Positions 35,290 to 47,579 of a stretch of 64,000 nt of DNA are shown in pieces. The notes beneath the pieces were generated by a model. The model saw only the letters and a program-made list of their open reading frames with translations. It was not told the origin of the DNA and did no database searches. The DNA is from Cryptomeria japonica (Eukaryota; Streptophyta; Pinopsida; Cupressales; Cupressaceae). The translations under genes were made by a program, and so were the position numbers. Where the stretch lies: positions 313,864,235 through 313,928,234 of the forward strand of contig NC_081405.1 of the NCBI RefSeq assembly GCF_030272615.1, given 5' to 3'. Every line of letters starts with the position of its first letter. Position 1 is the first letter of the stretch.

Positions 35290-36783
35290 TTGTTGCCTTA
35301 TAAGCGTATGGTGGATGATTTCAAACAATATTTTGTACACATCACCTTCGAGCAAATACCACAATTGGACAACAAAGCAACTGATGCAATGGCTACTATC
35401 GCTTCACTACTGCAAATTCCAAAGCAACAGAATCGTTATGAGTTTCTGGTAGAGCAACTGTTCTCCCTAGCCTATGACCATTCTGATTCCCATATTATCT
35501 ATGCCTTGACTGGTTTGGACTCTCCATTATATGGACCCATATACGACTATCTTAAGAGCAATATCCTACCCATTGACCTATCTCAAAACCAAAAACGCAA
35601 CTTTATCCAGCAAGTCACCCGTTATACTCTCACTGTTGATACTTTGTACCATCGAGGTCTAGATGGTACTCTTCGTCATTGCCTTGATTGTAATAAATCT
35701 AACTCCGCTTTACAAGAGCTTCACGAAGGTATCTGTGGCACACATTCAATTGGTCCTACTCTTGCTAAAAAGCTTCTAAGAATGGGATATTACTGGCCGA
35801 CAATGGAAAAAGACTCTTATCACTTTGCAAAGAAGTGTCCTAAATGCCAAATCCATGGCAATCTTATACATGCACTAGCACAGGAACTGCAGTCATTCAC
35901 AACATCCTCGCCCTTTTGCCAGTCGAGACTGGACTTGGTCGGCAAAATTCATCCTTCATCTTCAAATGGACACAAGTTCATTATAACTGCAACAAAATAC
36001 TCTACCAAGTGGATTGAAGCGGTCCCCATGACCACAGTAACTGGGAAACAAATAGCCTCTTTCATCCTTAATTATCTGATCTACAGATATGGCATTCCAA
36101 GTTCCATCATCACAGATAATGTACGACCTTTCAAGAACCAAGATGTATGAGAACTATGTGAAAAATTCAAAATCCAACATCGTTTTTCTACACCTTACTA
36201 CCCACAAGGGAATGGTCAGGCAGAAGGATCCAACAAGACAATATTGAAAATCCTAAAGAAAACAGTGAATGATGCAGGCAAAGATTGCCATGTACAACTC
36301 AATCTAGCACTTTGGGCATACAGAACTAGCATCCGCACACCTATGGGAGCTACACCATATTCATTGGTATATGGATCAGAAGCAATTTTACCATTAGAGG
36401 TAGAAATTCCATCTCTCAGAGTCTCTTTGAAAGGCCTAATTCCAGATGAAGAGTATCGCGTTAACCGACTGCAAGAGCTCGAACTGCTAGATGAAAGACA
36501 TCAACGTGCCTACACTCATCTCAAAGCATATCAGCAACGCATGTGTAGGAGCTACAACCACAAGGTCATTCCCCGAATTTTTAAAATTGGTGACCTAGTA
36601 CTCAAGGAAAATCCTAGGAATCAGCAAGATCGGGAAAAGAAAGGGAAATTTCAACCTAACTGGTTAGGTCCCTATGTCATCATATTAGCCTATGGATCAA
36701 GCGCTTATCAGCTAACAACTTCAGAAGGAGATGTGCTCAACGAACCAACTAGCAACATACATCTGAAGAAATACTACACTTGA
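35290..36783 (+). pseudogene. Tat integrase
   Basis: An N-terminal zinc-binding part (ELHEGICGTHS...CPKCQIHG, HHCC) is followed by the core with the D-D-E residues visible in SRLDLVGKI, IITDNVRPF and YPQGNGQAEGSNKTI. The C-terminal part has LALWAYRTSIRTPMGATPYSLVYG and KIGDLVLKENPR. The protein joins element DNA to the host and ends at TGA 36781. One TGA at about 36148-36150 (after NQDV) breaks it. The Gly of TDNG is Val here. Confidence 0.92.
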
Positions 36784-38280
36784 GTAGTCTAATGCACGGA
36801 AAAGTCAAAAAAAAAAAAAAAAAATCAAGAAAAAAGCAAATAAAGAGGTACAATAAAAGCAACTGGTGAAAACCTGGCAACATGTGCTATTGTGAGAGGA
36901 TAGCTCCTCTATCTATATCCATATCGTTATATCCACAGTAAAGCACTATCGGCCATCACCCGACATTTTTATCACAATATTCATCCAGGACATACTTAGC
37001 GTAGTCACTATCCTGGTTTATCCGCATATCCTTTCACTGCATCTCACCATGGCTTGGTAATCACTGTACATATCCACATTAAGAGGATCACTCGGCTAGG
37101 GGCAGTATCAATTAGAACTTGCAACATGTTCAAGACATCAAAAACTGGTAGCAAACTCAGAGTATCATATCCAACAAACAAAACTCAACAATCACAAAAA
37201 CCACACATTGATCACCCAATGGGATTCACAAACTATGATGGATGATTTTCTGAAGTATCAAATGTTGCATCTTGCATAAAGTTTTGACTATTTTTGCACT
37301 TGAACTTTTTGAATTATTGGATCCTCTACATGTTCTCAACAAAAGCTTCAAAGCTAGAGAAAGTCATGGGGACTCCAATATTTTTTTAGTTTTCTATCTG
37401 TGAGGCGATCATTTGTACTATGTAGATACTTGTCTCGAGACGTGATTTACAGCATATCACTGAAGACATGATCCCACATTGCACATACAAATGGTTTAAT
37501 CTTGTCTGTTTATACGCAATCCGCACTCAGGTCGTCCTGGTTCAATTCTACCTTGATGCTTGTGCTATCTTGCAAAATCAAAAATCATGTAAATTTTTCT
37601 CAGGTCATTATGGTTCAAATATACCATTATGCTTGTATAAATTTTCAACATATCCCAAAACAAATCAATGCTCGATGATGATACCTACAAAGAAAGAAAA
37701 CAACATATGGCTATACAGGATAACCAATGCAGAATGAGGATGCTCAAATCAATTAGTTGCATATCATTTTTCAATTAGTTGCATATCATTTTATAATTAG
37801 TTGCATATCATTTTACAAATAGTTGCATATCAATTTACATCTCACAGCATATCATTATCATACATCTCATTTTCAGGATACATCTCACAGCATATCATTA
37901 TCATACATCTCATTTTCAAGATACATCTCACAGTATATCATTATCATACATCTCATTTTCAAGATACATCTCACAACATCATGCATTATCACATCATATT
38001 CATCGCATATCAAATCACATGCATCTATGTAAGCATTGCATCATCATAAAAACAACAAAACCATATAGAAAGCATAATCTATAACACATCACATAAGGAT
38101 CAAAGAAAATGGTGTCATATATATCTCAAAAATGATCAATTTTCAAAATATGTCATGTCTATGCCAATACAACAAAATGATCAAAATACAATGGAGACAA
38201 CATCTCTCAGGTATGACTATCTCCTGAGGGAGACAGTCTCGCTGCAGATGTCCCAGCACCTGGATCTCGACGCTCCCTAG
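36784..38280 (+). other. Tat 3' region: non-coding with tandem repeats
   Basis: Begins with a 17-base A run (about 36808-36824). Between 37750 and 37835 a unit of about 25 bp (TTAGTTGCATATCATTTT) repeats four times. From 37838 a 43-bp unit starting CATCTCACAG repeats at 37838, 37881, 37924 and 37967. No sense ORF of substance. This lies downstream of the antisense PMD ORF on its strand. Confidence 0.7.
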
Positions 38281-38554
38281 GCACCGCATCCTCATAATGT
38301 CTTTGGTAGTACTCCGCCTCCTTGGCTCTCAAAGCCAGCTCTCTCAAGGTGTCTCTCATCGGGGCACCTGTTGTTGCTCTCTACAAACTCGCTGCAAGCT
38401 CCTCTGCTCGACCCCGACGCTCTATCTTGGTATCACGCTCTGTGGTCAGCTGAATAATCTGACGCTGATGCACCAACAACTGTGTCTACAAATGCTAAAC
38501 TAACAATTGCAGCGATCTAATCTGCGCATCCTCCAGATGCATCGGAATCCGCAT

Positions 38555-40162
38555 CTACAAAGGTACCTGTGAAGGGGTACTCCCTGTCCCTCTACCTGTC
38601 CTCGGTGCCAGTGGAGGTAAAACATCTAACCTCCTCCTCTGGGTCGGTCGTCTGAAATCATCATGCCCTCCCATTGCCGCTATCACCTCTCCAACTCTCT
38701 CCTCACCCCTCGCTTTAATAGCCAAACCCCCTCTCCCTCTATCCACCACAGCCCGCCGCGCTGCTCTCTCCACCCGTATCCCTTTATCACCACCATCGCC
38801 ACCCCTATCTCCTCTCCTCCCCCGATCCAATCTCCCCCTATCCCCTCGCAGACCTCGACCACCTCCTCCACCATCTTCGCCATCACCTCCTCCTCCACCA
38901 TCTTTGCCATCACCTCCTCCTCCATCACCACCTCCCTCATCTACCTCCTCACCAGCCTCTCCTCGTCTCCCTAGCCTCTTAGGCTTATCATCCTTGTCAT
39001 CATCAAAAGCGGGAATCATCTCAGTTGGATCTGATATCTTGGCCACTACACGCGCTGCAAAGAGTGCTGCAAACTCATCAGTCATCCCTGCATCCACTAT
39101 CTCAGGGGCATAGTCTCATATCTGGCCGGCTAAGTGAAAGAACTCCACCATGGTCATTGCGCTATCAATCGTGGGTCCCCACTCTGGAATATCCTATTTC
39201 AGTCGAGCATATAGACATGCTCCTTGTGGAATCCCCTATTGCCGACCATAATGCCGCAGCACCCAGCTATGCAGAAACCTCTCAATAACAAAGGGCATAT
39301 GCCCTATCAGATACTTGGACATATATACATAGAGCATCTTCATCCCGTCCTCTACCCATACCTCACAACCTGTATATGGTCGCCAGACGACCGTATCAAT
39401 ATCATCCAAAACTCTCCTCCAGTGCTCTAGTTTGCCCAACTCACACTGGACAACTATCCCTCGATATTTGTATGCATACGCACACCCAACAAGCCTATCT
39501 CTGTTTGCTAGTGGCCTAGCTATGGGAATATGCTCCCATGCCCATACCTGTAGCAATATGACTCCAGCGGATAGACTGCCATATCCCACATATACCACCT
39601 GATGCAAATCCCTGTATAAGTGGGCCAGCATAGCCGACCCCCATGCAAATCGGTGACCCTGTGTCACCATGTCCTCTAGAACCAACCCCCATCCTACTGC
39701 CAGTCCCTTTGACCTACGATCGGGACATAAGAAACCACCTATGAAACCTACCAGCACTGATGGTAGAGGAGCGTAATCCAAATCTAAGAACTCCTGCCAA
39801 GGGATCTTGTACCCACAAACTGTATCATCCTACAGAATCTGATGAAGTGCCTCTGTCCCACCCTCCTTAGTCTGCTCATAGGGTAGCAATGCACCTACCA
39901 TAGGAATCCGTAGAATCCGGTAACAATCCTTAGGCGTCACTGTGATCTCACCTGTCACCAAATGAAAGGTGTTTGTATCACTGTGCCACCTCTCAGCTAA
40001 TGCTGTCAATAAACCCCGGTTAACGATAAATTGAGGCATCTCTAACAACAAGGACATGCCACACCTCTCAATAATATCCCTATCAGCCTGTGTCAATTGT
40101 GGTATCAATGACCACCACGGTCTCGAAAATCGCTCTCGCGACTGAACCACTCTAAGGCGCTC
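38555..40162 (-). pseudogene. Antisense plant-mobile-domain (PMD) ORF in the Tat element
   Basis: Minus-strand stretches 40150-39830, 39781-39236 and 39097-38555 are all in one frame, separated only by stops and short gaps. The first two read as a PMD (aminotransferase-like) domain: FSRPWWSLIPQLTQADRDII, LLTALAERWHSDTNTFHLVTGEITVTPKDC, then GFIGGFLCPD, VWAWEHIPIARPL and WRRVLDDIDTVVWRPY. The tail is Gly/Asp/Arg-rich. The frame begins after TTTTTGACAG (40163-40172), a good 3' splice site, so an upstream exon is possible. PMD proteins are linked to transposon control and are often carried by transposons. Confidence 0.75.
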
Positions 40163-40259
40163 CTGTCAAAAAGCAAAACAAGTCCAATATCAATTTCCTC
40201 ATCAAAAACATTGATATCAAAATCAAATTTATATCAAAACTTGAAACTTTGAAAATCTA

Positions 40260-40600
40260 ATCAAGTTACACATCATATCAATCCATTTTCATATCAAATC
40301 ATATCAGCTTGTAACACAACTCAAGTTTCAAATTCATATCAACTTGTAACACAACTCAAGTTTCACAACCATATTAGCTTGTAACACAACTCAAGTTCAC
40401 ATTCATATCAACTTGTAACACAATTCAAGTTCCACAATCAATGCAGCCTGTAAAACAACTCAAGCTCCACATTCATATCCACTTGAAACAATGCAAATCA
40501 AATCAAGTTCATATCGAAAACATCCATATCAAATCAACATCAAATCAAAATCAACTTGAAACATTACAAATCAAATCAAGTTATATCAGAACTCATATTG
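40260..40600 (-). repeat. Tandem repeat of about 35 bp upstream of the PMD ORF
   Basis: CTTGTAACACAACTCAAG recurs at 40309, 40343, 40379 and 40412, and as a variant near 40448, with steps of 33-36 bp. It lies between array C and the PMD ORF, that is, in the possible leader or intron of the antisense gene. Confidence 0.8.
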
Positions 40601-40725
40601 GACAACTTATCAAAACAATGATAGCAGACACGCGAAATGACAATTTGTACCTATCCCGGCAGAACTGGCATCAACCTACCAATTTTCTTCATCCAAAAAT
40701 CACACTTTACCAAAAATTTTCCCCT

Positions 40726-41186
40726 ATGCACTAAACAATCTTGTCTACGCGCTAAACTGCTTACTATGTGTTATCCTGTCCTCACAAAGCGCTACCCAAT
40801 CCACCCTACGCGCTATCCCTTTTCTCCAAGGCGCCACCTAGCCTACCCTAAGCGCTAAACTACCCTATGCGCTATCCTACTTGGTTCCTGTGCTATAACC
40901 CTTCCCCGTTGTGCTAGGTCACACCTATGCACTACCTATGCCTACCCATGCGACCCCCTAAGAACCCTATGCGCTAGGTCTAACCTATGCGCTACCCATT
41001 CTATCCTATGCGCTACCCTGTGATCCCGGTGCGCTAACCTAATCCTAAGGGCTACCCTAACCTACCGCTGCACCATCATAATCTTTTCAGACACTACCCT
41101 ATTTTATTGACCCCTACGCACTATGAAACCTATCATATGCGCTATGCTTTGACCCCAACACGCTAAACCGACAAATCCGCGTGACA
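40726..41186 (-). repeat. Phased 21-bp array C, inverted: same core on the minus strand, 22-23 sites
   Basis: On the plus strand the core reads ATGCGCTA, the complement of TAGCGCAT. Cores start at 40726, 40747, 40766, 40787, 40808, 40829, 40850, 40867, 40888, 40909, 40927, 40948, 40969, 40987, 41008, 41029, 41047, 41068, 41089, 41116, 41137 and 41158, and weakly at 41179. Fifteen of the first 21 steps are exactly 21 bp. From 40909 the order 18, 21, 21 repeats three times, giving a 60-bp higher unit. On the minus strand the array precedes the PMD ORF. Confidence 0.92.
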
Positions 41187-41745
41187 AAATTGAAAACATG
41201 ATAAAAAATGACAAAATAAAAAAATCCAAAAGGTTGACTTACCGTTGGTCCATATGCAACGGGTCTCAGATACCTCAACACACGCTCGAATCGATGAGAA
41301 GCATAAGGAACGGGTATGTTGACTTTTATCCAAGTGTCAATTTATCTAAAGTCAACAAGCACAAATGAGACAAAAAGAAATCACTTTTTCCCTTTTAAAG
41401 GGTAAATCAAAATTAGGGTTATGTGGAGGAATGCGTAAGTTGCTCGTGCTATCTCATACAACCCTACCGAACATCATTACCGAGAGATGAATCAATTTAT
41501 CGCATTCAGCATAGACAAAAATTTAAAATGACATAAAATTTATCAAAATTATCCAAATCAAATCAAATGTTCAAAATTTTTGATTCATCTCCCGAGGGGG
41601 CATTATCAACATCATTTATCAAATCTGGGGCATCGTTTATCAAATCTGGGGCACGACATGAACATCTCGACATAAAAATTGATCATAAATAAAACATGGC
41701 AACACATCATTTTCTTTGAATCAACATGTGCACACACATCACTTC
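41187..41745 (+). other. Tat 3' non-coding region before the polypurine tract
   Basis: No ORF or array continues here. A short direct duplication (TTTATCAAATCTGGGGCA, at about 41613 and 41637) lies near the end. The antisense transcript would be expected to start here or in the 3' LTR. Confidence 0.5.
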
Positions 41746-41759
41746 AAAGAGGGGCAAAA
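41746..41759 (+). promoter_or_regulatory. Tat polypurine tract
   Basis: AAAGAGGGGCAAAA directly before the 3' LTR; primes plus-strand synthesis. Confidence 0.85.
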
Positions 41760-43244
41760 TGTAGATGTATAAAAATGACCATATTCCTAAATGAATATTT
41801 AATGTTCATTTTATTCCCATTCCTCTATTTAGTTAAATCTAATTTAATTAAATCATCCACATTCTTCTATTTAATTGAATAAATTATTCAATTTATTTAG
41901 TTAAATTCACTAAAGCCCTTTACATCACTAAATTGAATAAATCATTTTATTTAATTAAATCCCTTCTTCTTACTTTTAATTAAATTTACATTTAATTAAT
42001 AGTTTACCCCAAATTGAATAAATCTAATTTATTTAATTTCCCAACTTGCAACCACAATTGAAATAAATCAATTTATTTTAATTAATTCTATTTTCCCTCA
42101 CCCACTTGCATTTTCCTACATCTCCCACTTGCATCCTAACCCTCTTCCTAATTTCTTCTAGAATCCATCTATATCCTAATCAATTAACCCAAACCCATTC
42201 ATCATCCCCTTTCCCTAAATTTGAGGAGGCCACTTCTCAAATTTGGAGTAAAGTCTTCAAAAGGCATTAAAAGCCTTTATGCCTTCAACAAGCCAACTTG
42301 ATTGAATACCCCCAAATTTGGAAGGACTATTACAAATTTGTTCCCAAAGTCTTCAAACCATTAATGGTTAACTAACCCTTAGTGGCATGGTTAGAGAATT
42401 TTTGACTAACTTAACCCTCATCTAACCCAGGGGTCTCATCAAGCATTCATTGTTTTGACCATGGTTACCCCTTTAACCTTTGCACAAGGGTTTATCCCTT
42501 GGGTAAAAGCTTTATCCATTGGATAACCCTAACCTAACCTTAACCCTTACCTTCTAAGGTAACCATGAGGTCTTCTCAAGCATTTAATGCCTCTTTCATC
42601 TCCTCTGAAGCAGTTCTATGTTGACAATTGTCACCATTTCATTGGTGAAAATTGTAAACATGGATTGATAATTTTCATTCCTGACCCTTGATTAACTCCT
42701 TCAATCTTGACCATCCATTGCCCTATTTTCACTATAAATAGAGCTCTCATTCCTCCATTTTAAAGATCCATGCAAGCTTTTAGTATCTCCTTTATGCTCA
42801 AATTTATCAATACATCTAACTTCTCTTTGCAATAGGAATTAATCTGATAAGCATTTTAGAGTATTTCCTTTATCATTAGCTTACATCATTAACTAGTATA
42901 TCATGTTAGGATAGTATTGCTACTAACCTTGTCATCTTATAATCTAGTTTATTGCATTTGTAGAATCATGCATAGATAGGATGCATTTCATATTTAAATC
43001 AATCAAAAGCATCCCTTGTTTTTGCATTCGTCATCCCTAAGCCACTTTGCTCAATGATCTAAGAGCAAAGGCATTGGCTTGAGGGACCTTGTGAGATAGA
43101 GAACCATGGAACCAACCTTGGGAAGTTGAGTCATTTTCATGACTCTGTAACTTGCACCAATAAGTCATGTGGGTGTGTCAACAAGCCTCTTTGAGACCAT
43201 ATTTTCACTTTTTAAGTTTCATTGACCAGCTTTTCCCGCACACA
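41760..43244 (+). repeat. Tat 3' LTR
   Basis: Begins TGTAGATG and ends CCCGCACACA, about 1485 bp. It aligns with the 5' LTR over its full length with roughly 45 differences by eye and very few small indels. Confidence 0.95.
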
Positions 43245-43249
43245 GAAGT
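43245..43249. repeat. Tat target-site duplication, right
   Basis: GAAGT, identical to 24743-24747. LINE-B sequence continues directly after it. Confidence 0.93.
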
Positions 43250-46207
43250 CACTCACCCTATCCCAACCAGCCGCAAGATATCTCCAGCACAAAGGAATCG
43301 AATGAGGAAATTATGAGGTAAGAGGAGGGAAACCATCCCAAGAGCCCGACAAAAAAAGAGCTTTTGTACCCTACCAACAGATCCAAAATAAACCATCCTT
43401 GATGAGATTTGCACCCTTTTGCAAAGTATTCCAAATCACCGATCCTTTCCCCTCAAGAGGGTATCTAGGAAGATCGTATCAAGGAGCTCCAGGAAAATAA
43501 TTATGAGCAATTATTCTGGCCAACAAATGATCTTTCTCCACACACCATCTCCAAAAAAGCTTAGCAACCATAGTCTCTCCGAACAATGTTGATTGTCTGA
43601 GCCCCAACCCTCCATATTGCTTTGGATTGCACACATCTTGCCACCTGATCAGGATCCACTTGGAGGAACCCGAGCATCCTCCCCATAAAAATTGCATCTC
43701 TAGAGAATCCAACTCCTTAAGGAACCCTACTGGAGCCACCTGAAGCATACACCTATAAGTAGGGAGAGCCTGCACAACTGACTTTAGAAGTTGGACCCGC
43801 CTAGCAAAAGACAACCATCTATGTGTCCAATGAGTGGCTTTCACTCTAAACTTGTCAATAATACTCTGCCAAGAACCCTTGGGAAGACGACCAATAGAGA
43901 TTGGAATACCCAAATAAGTAAAAGGGAGGGTCCCAACCTGAAACCTCAAGATATTAGCAATTCTTCTCTGGATGGGTACTGGAGTATTGAAGAAGAAAAT
44001 GGAGGATTTATCCTCATTAGTCAATTGTCCTGAAGTGGCAAGATAAACATCCAACAACTTCCTTAAAGAAGTAGCCTCACTAGCAGTAGCCATCCCCATC
44101 AAGGCAGTATCATCAATAAACTGCAAATGAGACTATGAAGGCGAATCTCCACCCCAGCACCAACCCTGAATGATGCCTAACTCAACATTTCTTTTCAACA
44201 AATGTCTAAGACCCTCAACGACAAGCAAAAATAAGTATGGGGAGAGAGGATTCCCTTGGTGTAAACCCCTAGAAGCCCCAAAAAGCTTAGAATGGTCTCC
44301 ATTTATTAGCACCAAGAAGGATACTAAAGTAACACAACTCATAACACATTGGGTCCACTCCTCACAAAACCCAAAAGCAACCAAGATCTTACGCAGGAAG
44401 GACCACTTAACTCTATCATAAGCCTTAGCCATATCCAACTTTATGAACATTGTCTTCTCATGGGATCTGACCATGGAATGAATGGTCTCAGTAGCAATAA
44501 CAACTCCATCCAAAATCTGTCGACCCTCAACAAATCGACTTTGTTCCTCCGAGATCAGCCCTTTAAGCCACTTCTTCAACCTCCCAACCATTAATATTGA
44601 AATAATTTTATAAGCCACGTTGCAAAGGGAAATATGTTGAAACTGAGTTAACCTATTCCCCCCCTCACACTTGGGAATGAGAGCAATAAAAGTAGAGTTT
44701 AAAGATTTTAACATTTGTTTGCTCCTCTGGGACTCCTGAACAACCACCAAAAGATCCAACTTTATAATATCCCAAAATTCTTGAAAAAACTCTATTGGGA
44801 AACCATCGGGGCTAGGAGCTTTCCCTCTCTTGATCTGAAAAAAAATCCCCTCCAACTCCTCAAGAGAAATCTCTCTCATCAAATACTCATTTGCCTCCCT
44901 GGAAACCAACTAAGGTATACAAGAAAGAACATGTGCTTCCTCAACTAAACCCCCTTGTGCATCCTCTTTGAATATAGAAATAAAATATTATAACACCTCA
45001 ACAATGATTTCATGAAACAATGCCAGACGATCTCCCCTGTCATTAATTAAAACAGATATGGAATGACCATGCATACTGGCCTTCACAGAGTTAAAGAAAA
45101 AGGCAGTGTTTTTATCCCCTTCCTGCAACCAATTCACCCTTGCCTTTTGCTTCCAATAAAATTCTTCATGAAGTTCCCATTCCTCCACCACCTTCAAGGT
45201 CCTAGCCTCCTCTCTCAAAAGATCCTCTGAAACCCCATTTTCTCTAATCAACCATGTAATCCTATTTACCTCTTCCCGTGTAGTAGCCTTTTCTTGAAAA
45301 ATATTACCAAAACATTATCAATTCCACCTTTTAAGTTGGTACTTGACAAACTAAAGAATCTTGGCAAAAGTATACATAGTTGTACCAAACACAAGCCTAC
45401 CAATCCTCCACCATACAACTATATGGTAAAAAAGAGTAGAGTTTCATAGCCACATAAGTTGGAACTTGAAGGAAGGAGAATGAGGCACCCAAGATGAGAT
45501 GATACTGATCTTGATGGGCCAGTGGTCTGAACCCCTCCAATCCAACATTTCAGAGGAAGTAGACCACATATCCCCAACCCAATAATAGGAGACCAAGAAC
45601 CAATCCAGCCTTTTAGCAACCAAATCCTTACCAATCATCCTATTATTCCAAGCAAAACAACCATTACTAGATTGTACATCAATAAGATTTAACTCTGAAA
45701 TACTATCCCTAGGTAGCAATGTAAAAGGCTCCAACCTTGTCATTCCACCCCTTTTCTCAGATAGCTCCATGATAGCATTGAAATCACCAGCCAAAATCCA
45801 AGGATAGAGTGGATCCAGGTTGCAAACAAATCAAAGATAAAGACAATAGAATTTGCTTACTCTGATACTCCACCAAAGATACACATTAGAGAGGAGAATA
45901 CACTCTCTTGTCACAAAGCATGAGGCCACCAGGGAAATAGAAGATCTAGAAACTACCCACCAAAGAGGGCAAAGCCTTCCTGGATTCCATAAGCAAGCCA
46001 CCCTTCCAGATGCACCATGAGCTCCAATACACTGACACTCCCCAAACTTCCACAACTTAGGTACCATACTCAGCATATTCTCCATAGATAATTCAGTCTC
46101 CTAAAGAAAAATAACATCTGGAGATTGATTCTTGACCAAATCCTTAACAATTATTTGTTGAGGGCCACTGTTCAATCCCTTAACATTCCATGATAGAACA
46201 ATAATTT
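43250..46207 (-). pseudogene. LINE-B ORF2 5' part: endonuclease and RT
   Basis: From 46207 down: endonuclease (IVLSWNVKGLNSG, then GDFNAIMELSEKRGG, FAWNNR, KRLDWFLVS, MLDWRGSDHWPIK), the linker (EFYWKQKARVNWLQEGDKNTAFF), and RT at 44909-43500 (GKAPSPDGFPIEFF, LIPKCEGGNRLTQF, FIKLDMAKAYDRVKW, GLHQGNPLSPYLF, QFIDDTALMG, LPFTYLGIPI). The RT box is FIDD where active copies have F/YADD. The start codon is ATT where LINE-A has ATG. Stops and frameshifts are fewer than in LINE-A but present (near 44130, 44910-44985, 45260-45440). Confidence 0.87.
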
Positions 46208-46249
46208 TTGGGGACACAAGAAGTGCAAATTTAGGGTCTTAACTACCCC

Positions 46250-47579
46250 TGAGTCCACCAAAGTTTCCCCAATTGATTTAATATTTTCAATCTCCTTTTT
46301 CCTACCCACCTTGGGATTCTTCTCACCAACCCCTTTCTTTGGTTTCTTTTGCTGAATACCCATGTGAGAAGAGGACAAAGAGCTCTTTCCACCTCCTGCA
46401 CCATCCTTTGGGAGTAAAGGAGATCCACCTCACCACTCTTCAAAAGCCCCATAACAAGATCCGACTCACCCTAAACACTCACCCGTTGATCCATATCCAT
46501 TTTCCCAACGCCTGAATCCTGCACAACCTGCATAGCCTCCAAAGGAGGTCCATTCTTTCCTAAACCCAAAGTTCCTTGATCCAAATGCATCAATCCTAGA
46601 TTCACTTCCTACTGGCTAAGATCATCCAACACCTCAAACCTATTAAAAGTATCATCCTCCTACCTCTCCCTAAAGGTCCGCTTCTACCCCCAATTCCTGT
46701 TGTGAGCTTTGACTGGGACAAAACTATCCTCACCAGTACCATCACTCAAAATAGGCTCCTTCCCCTTATCCACCCTAGGGCACCTACATTGAAAGTGTCC
46801 ATACTCATGGCAAAGTCGACGTCGAAAAGGTAAAGTTTCATAGTCTAATTGTTGCACCTATGTATATGATCCTGCACTTACTTCCACAAAATCTGGCTAT
46901 GGCTTGCTTAAATCAATTTTCACACAGATACGGGCAAAAGTCATTACCTTTTTAAACTGTGTCTGTTGAGAAGACCCAATAGGTTTACCAAGCATTGAAG
47001 CCACCGGATGCAAAACATCCTCTTACCAACATTCAACTGGGAACTACGACAAACGAACCCAAACTGGACCTTATTCAGAAGCTCTTCAGTCGGATTGAAA
47101 CCCACATGCCACGACTTCATGAACAAGCCCACTTTGTTATAAAAATAGGGGCCACCCTTAAAAATCTCATTCCGATCAGTCATACTATCAAAGGTAGCCA
47201 TAAAGTAATTATTTTCCAAGAGCCTAATCTCCATCTCTCCTTCCGACATCTAGGTCTTCTAAGCCCAAGATTCCAGAAACTGCAGAGAAACTCTCAAACC
47301 CATAAAATTGCAATAAAAGGAGTGTTTTGAATAATATTCAATATCATCAGCCAACATCTCCATCAATATAATCAATTTTGGCCTCTCTTTACATCTCTCT
47401 AAGCAACCATTGATCTTCATAACCTTAGATTCTCCAAACGATCATGAAGCATACATCTCCTAATCTGGTGCAAACAAATTATTATTGAATACCTTTGCAC
47501 CCTGTGTCAGGGCCTTCGAACCAATCGTTGAGCGGAAATTCATCATTGGGCTATCCCCGGATGGTTCCCCACATGACAT
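46250..47579 (-). pseudogene. LINE-B ORF1
   Basis: The minus-strand ATG at 47579 (MSCGEPSGDSPM) matches the ORF1 start of LINE-A. The DUF4283-type domain follows (EGEMEIRLLENNYFMATFDSM, GGPYFYNKVGLFMKSWHVGFNPTEEL). The zinc knuckle near 46810-46775 reads RRLCHEYGHFQCRC; its first Cys is Arg, so it could not bind zinc normally. The tail is broken by stops and frameshifts and ends just before ORF2. Confidence 0.75.

Larger units (their letters stand above)
24748..43244 (+). mobile_element. Tat-lineage Ty3/gypsy retrotransposon, 18.5 kb, complete structure
   Basis: It has two LTRs of about 1486 bp, a GAAGT target duplication, a primer site (26238), a polypurine tract (41746-41759), and between them a long leader, an upstream ORF, gag, protease, a G-patch-like segment, RT, two RNase H domains, integrase, and a 5-kb 3' region with an antisense PMD ORF. 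The second RNase H and the extra ORFs place it in the Tat lineage. The LTRs differ at roughly 45 positions by eye (about 3%). Pol has few stops. It interrupts LINE-B and so is younger than it. Confidence 0.95.
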
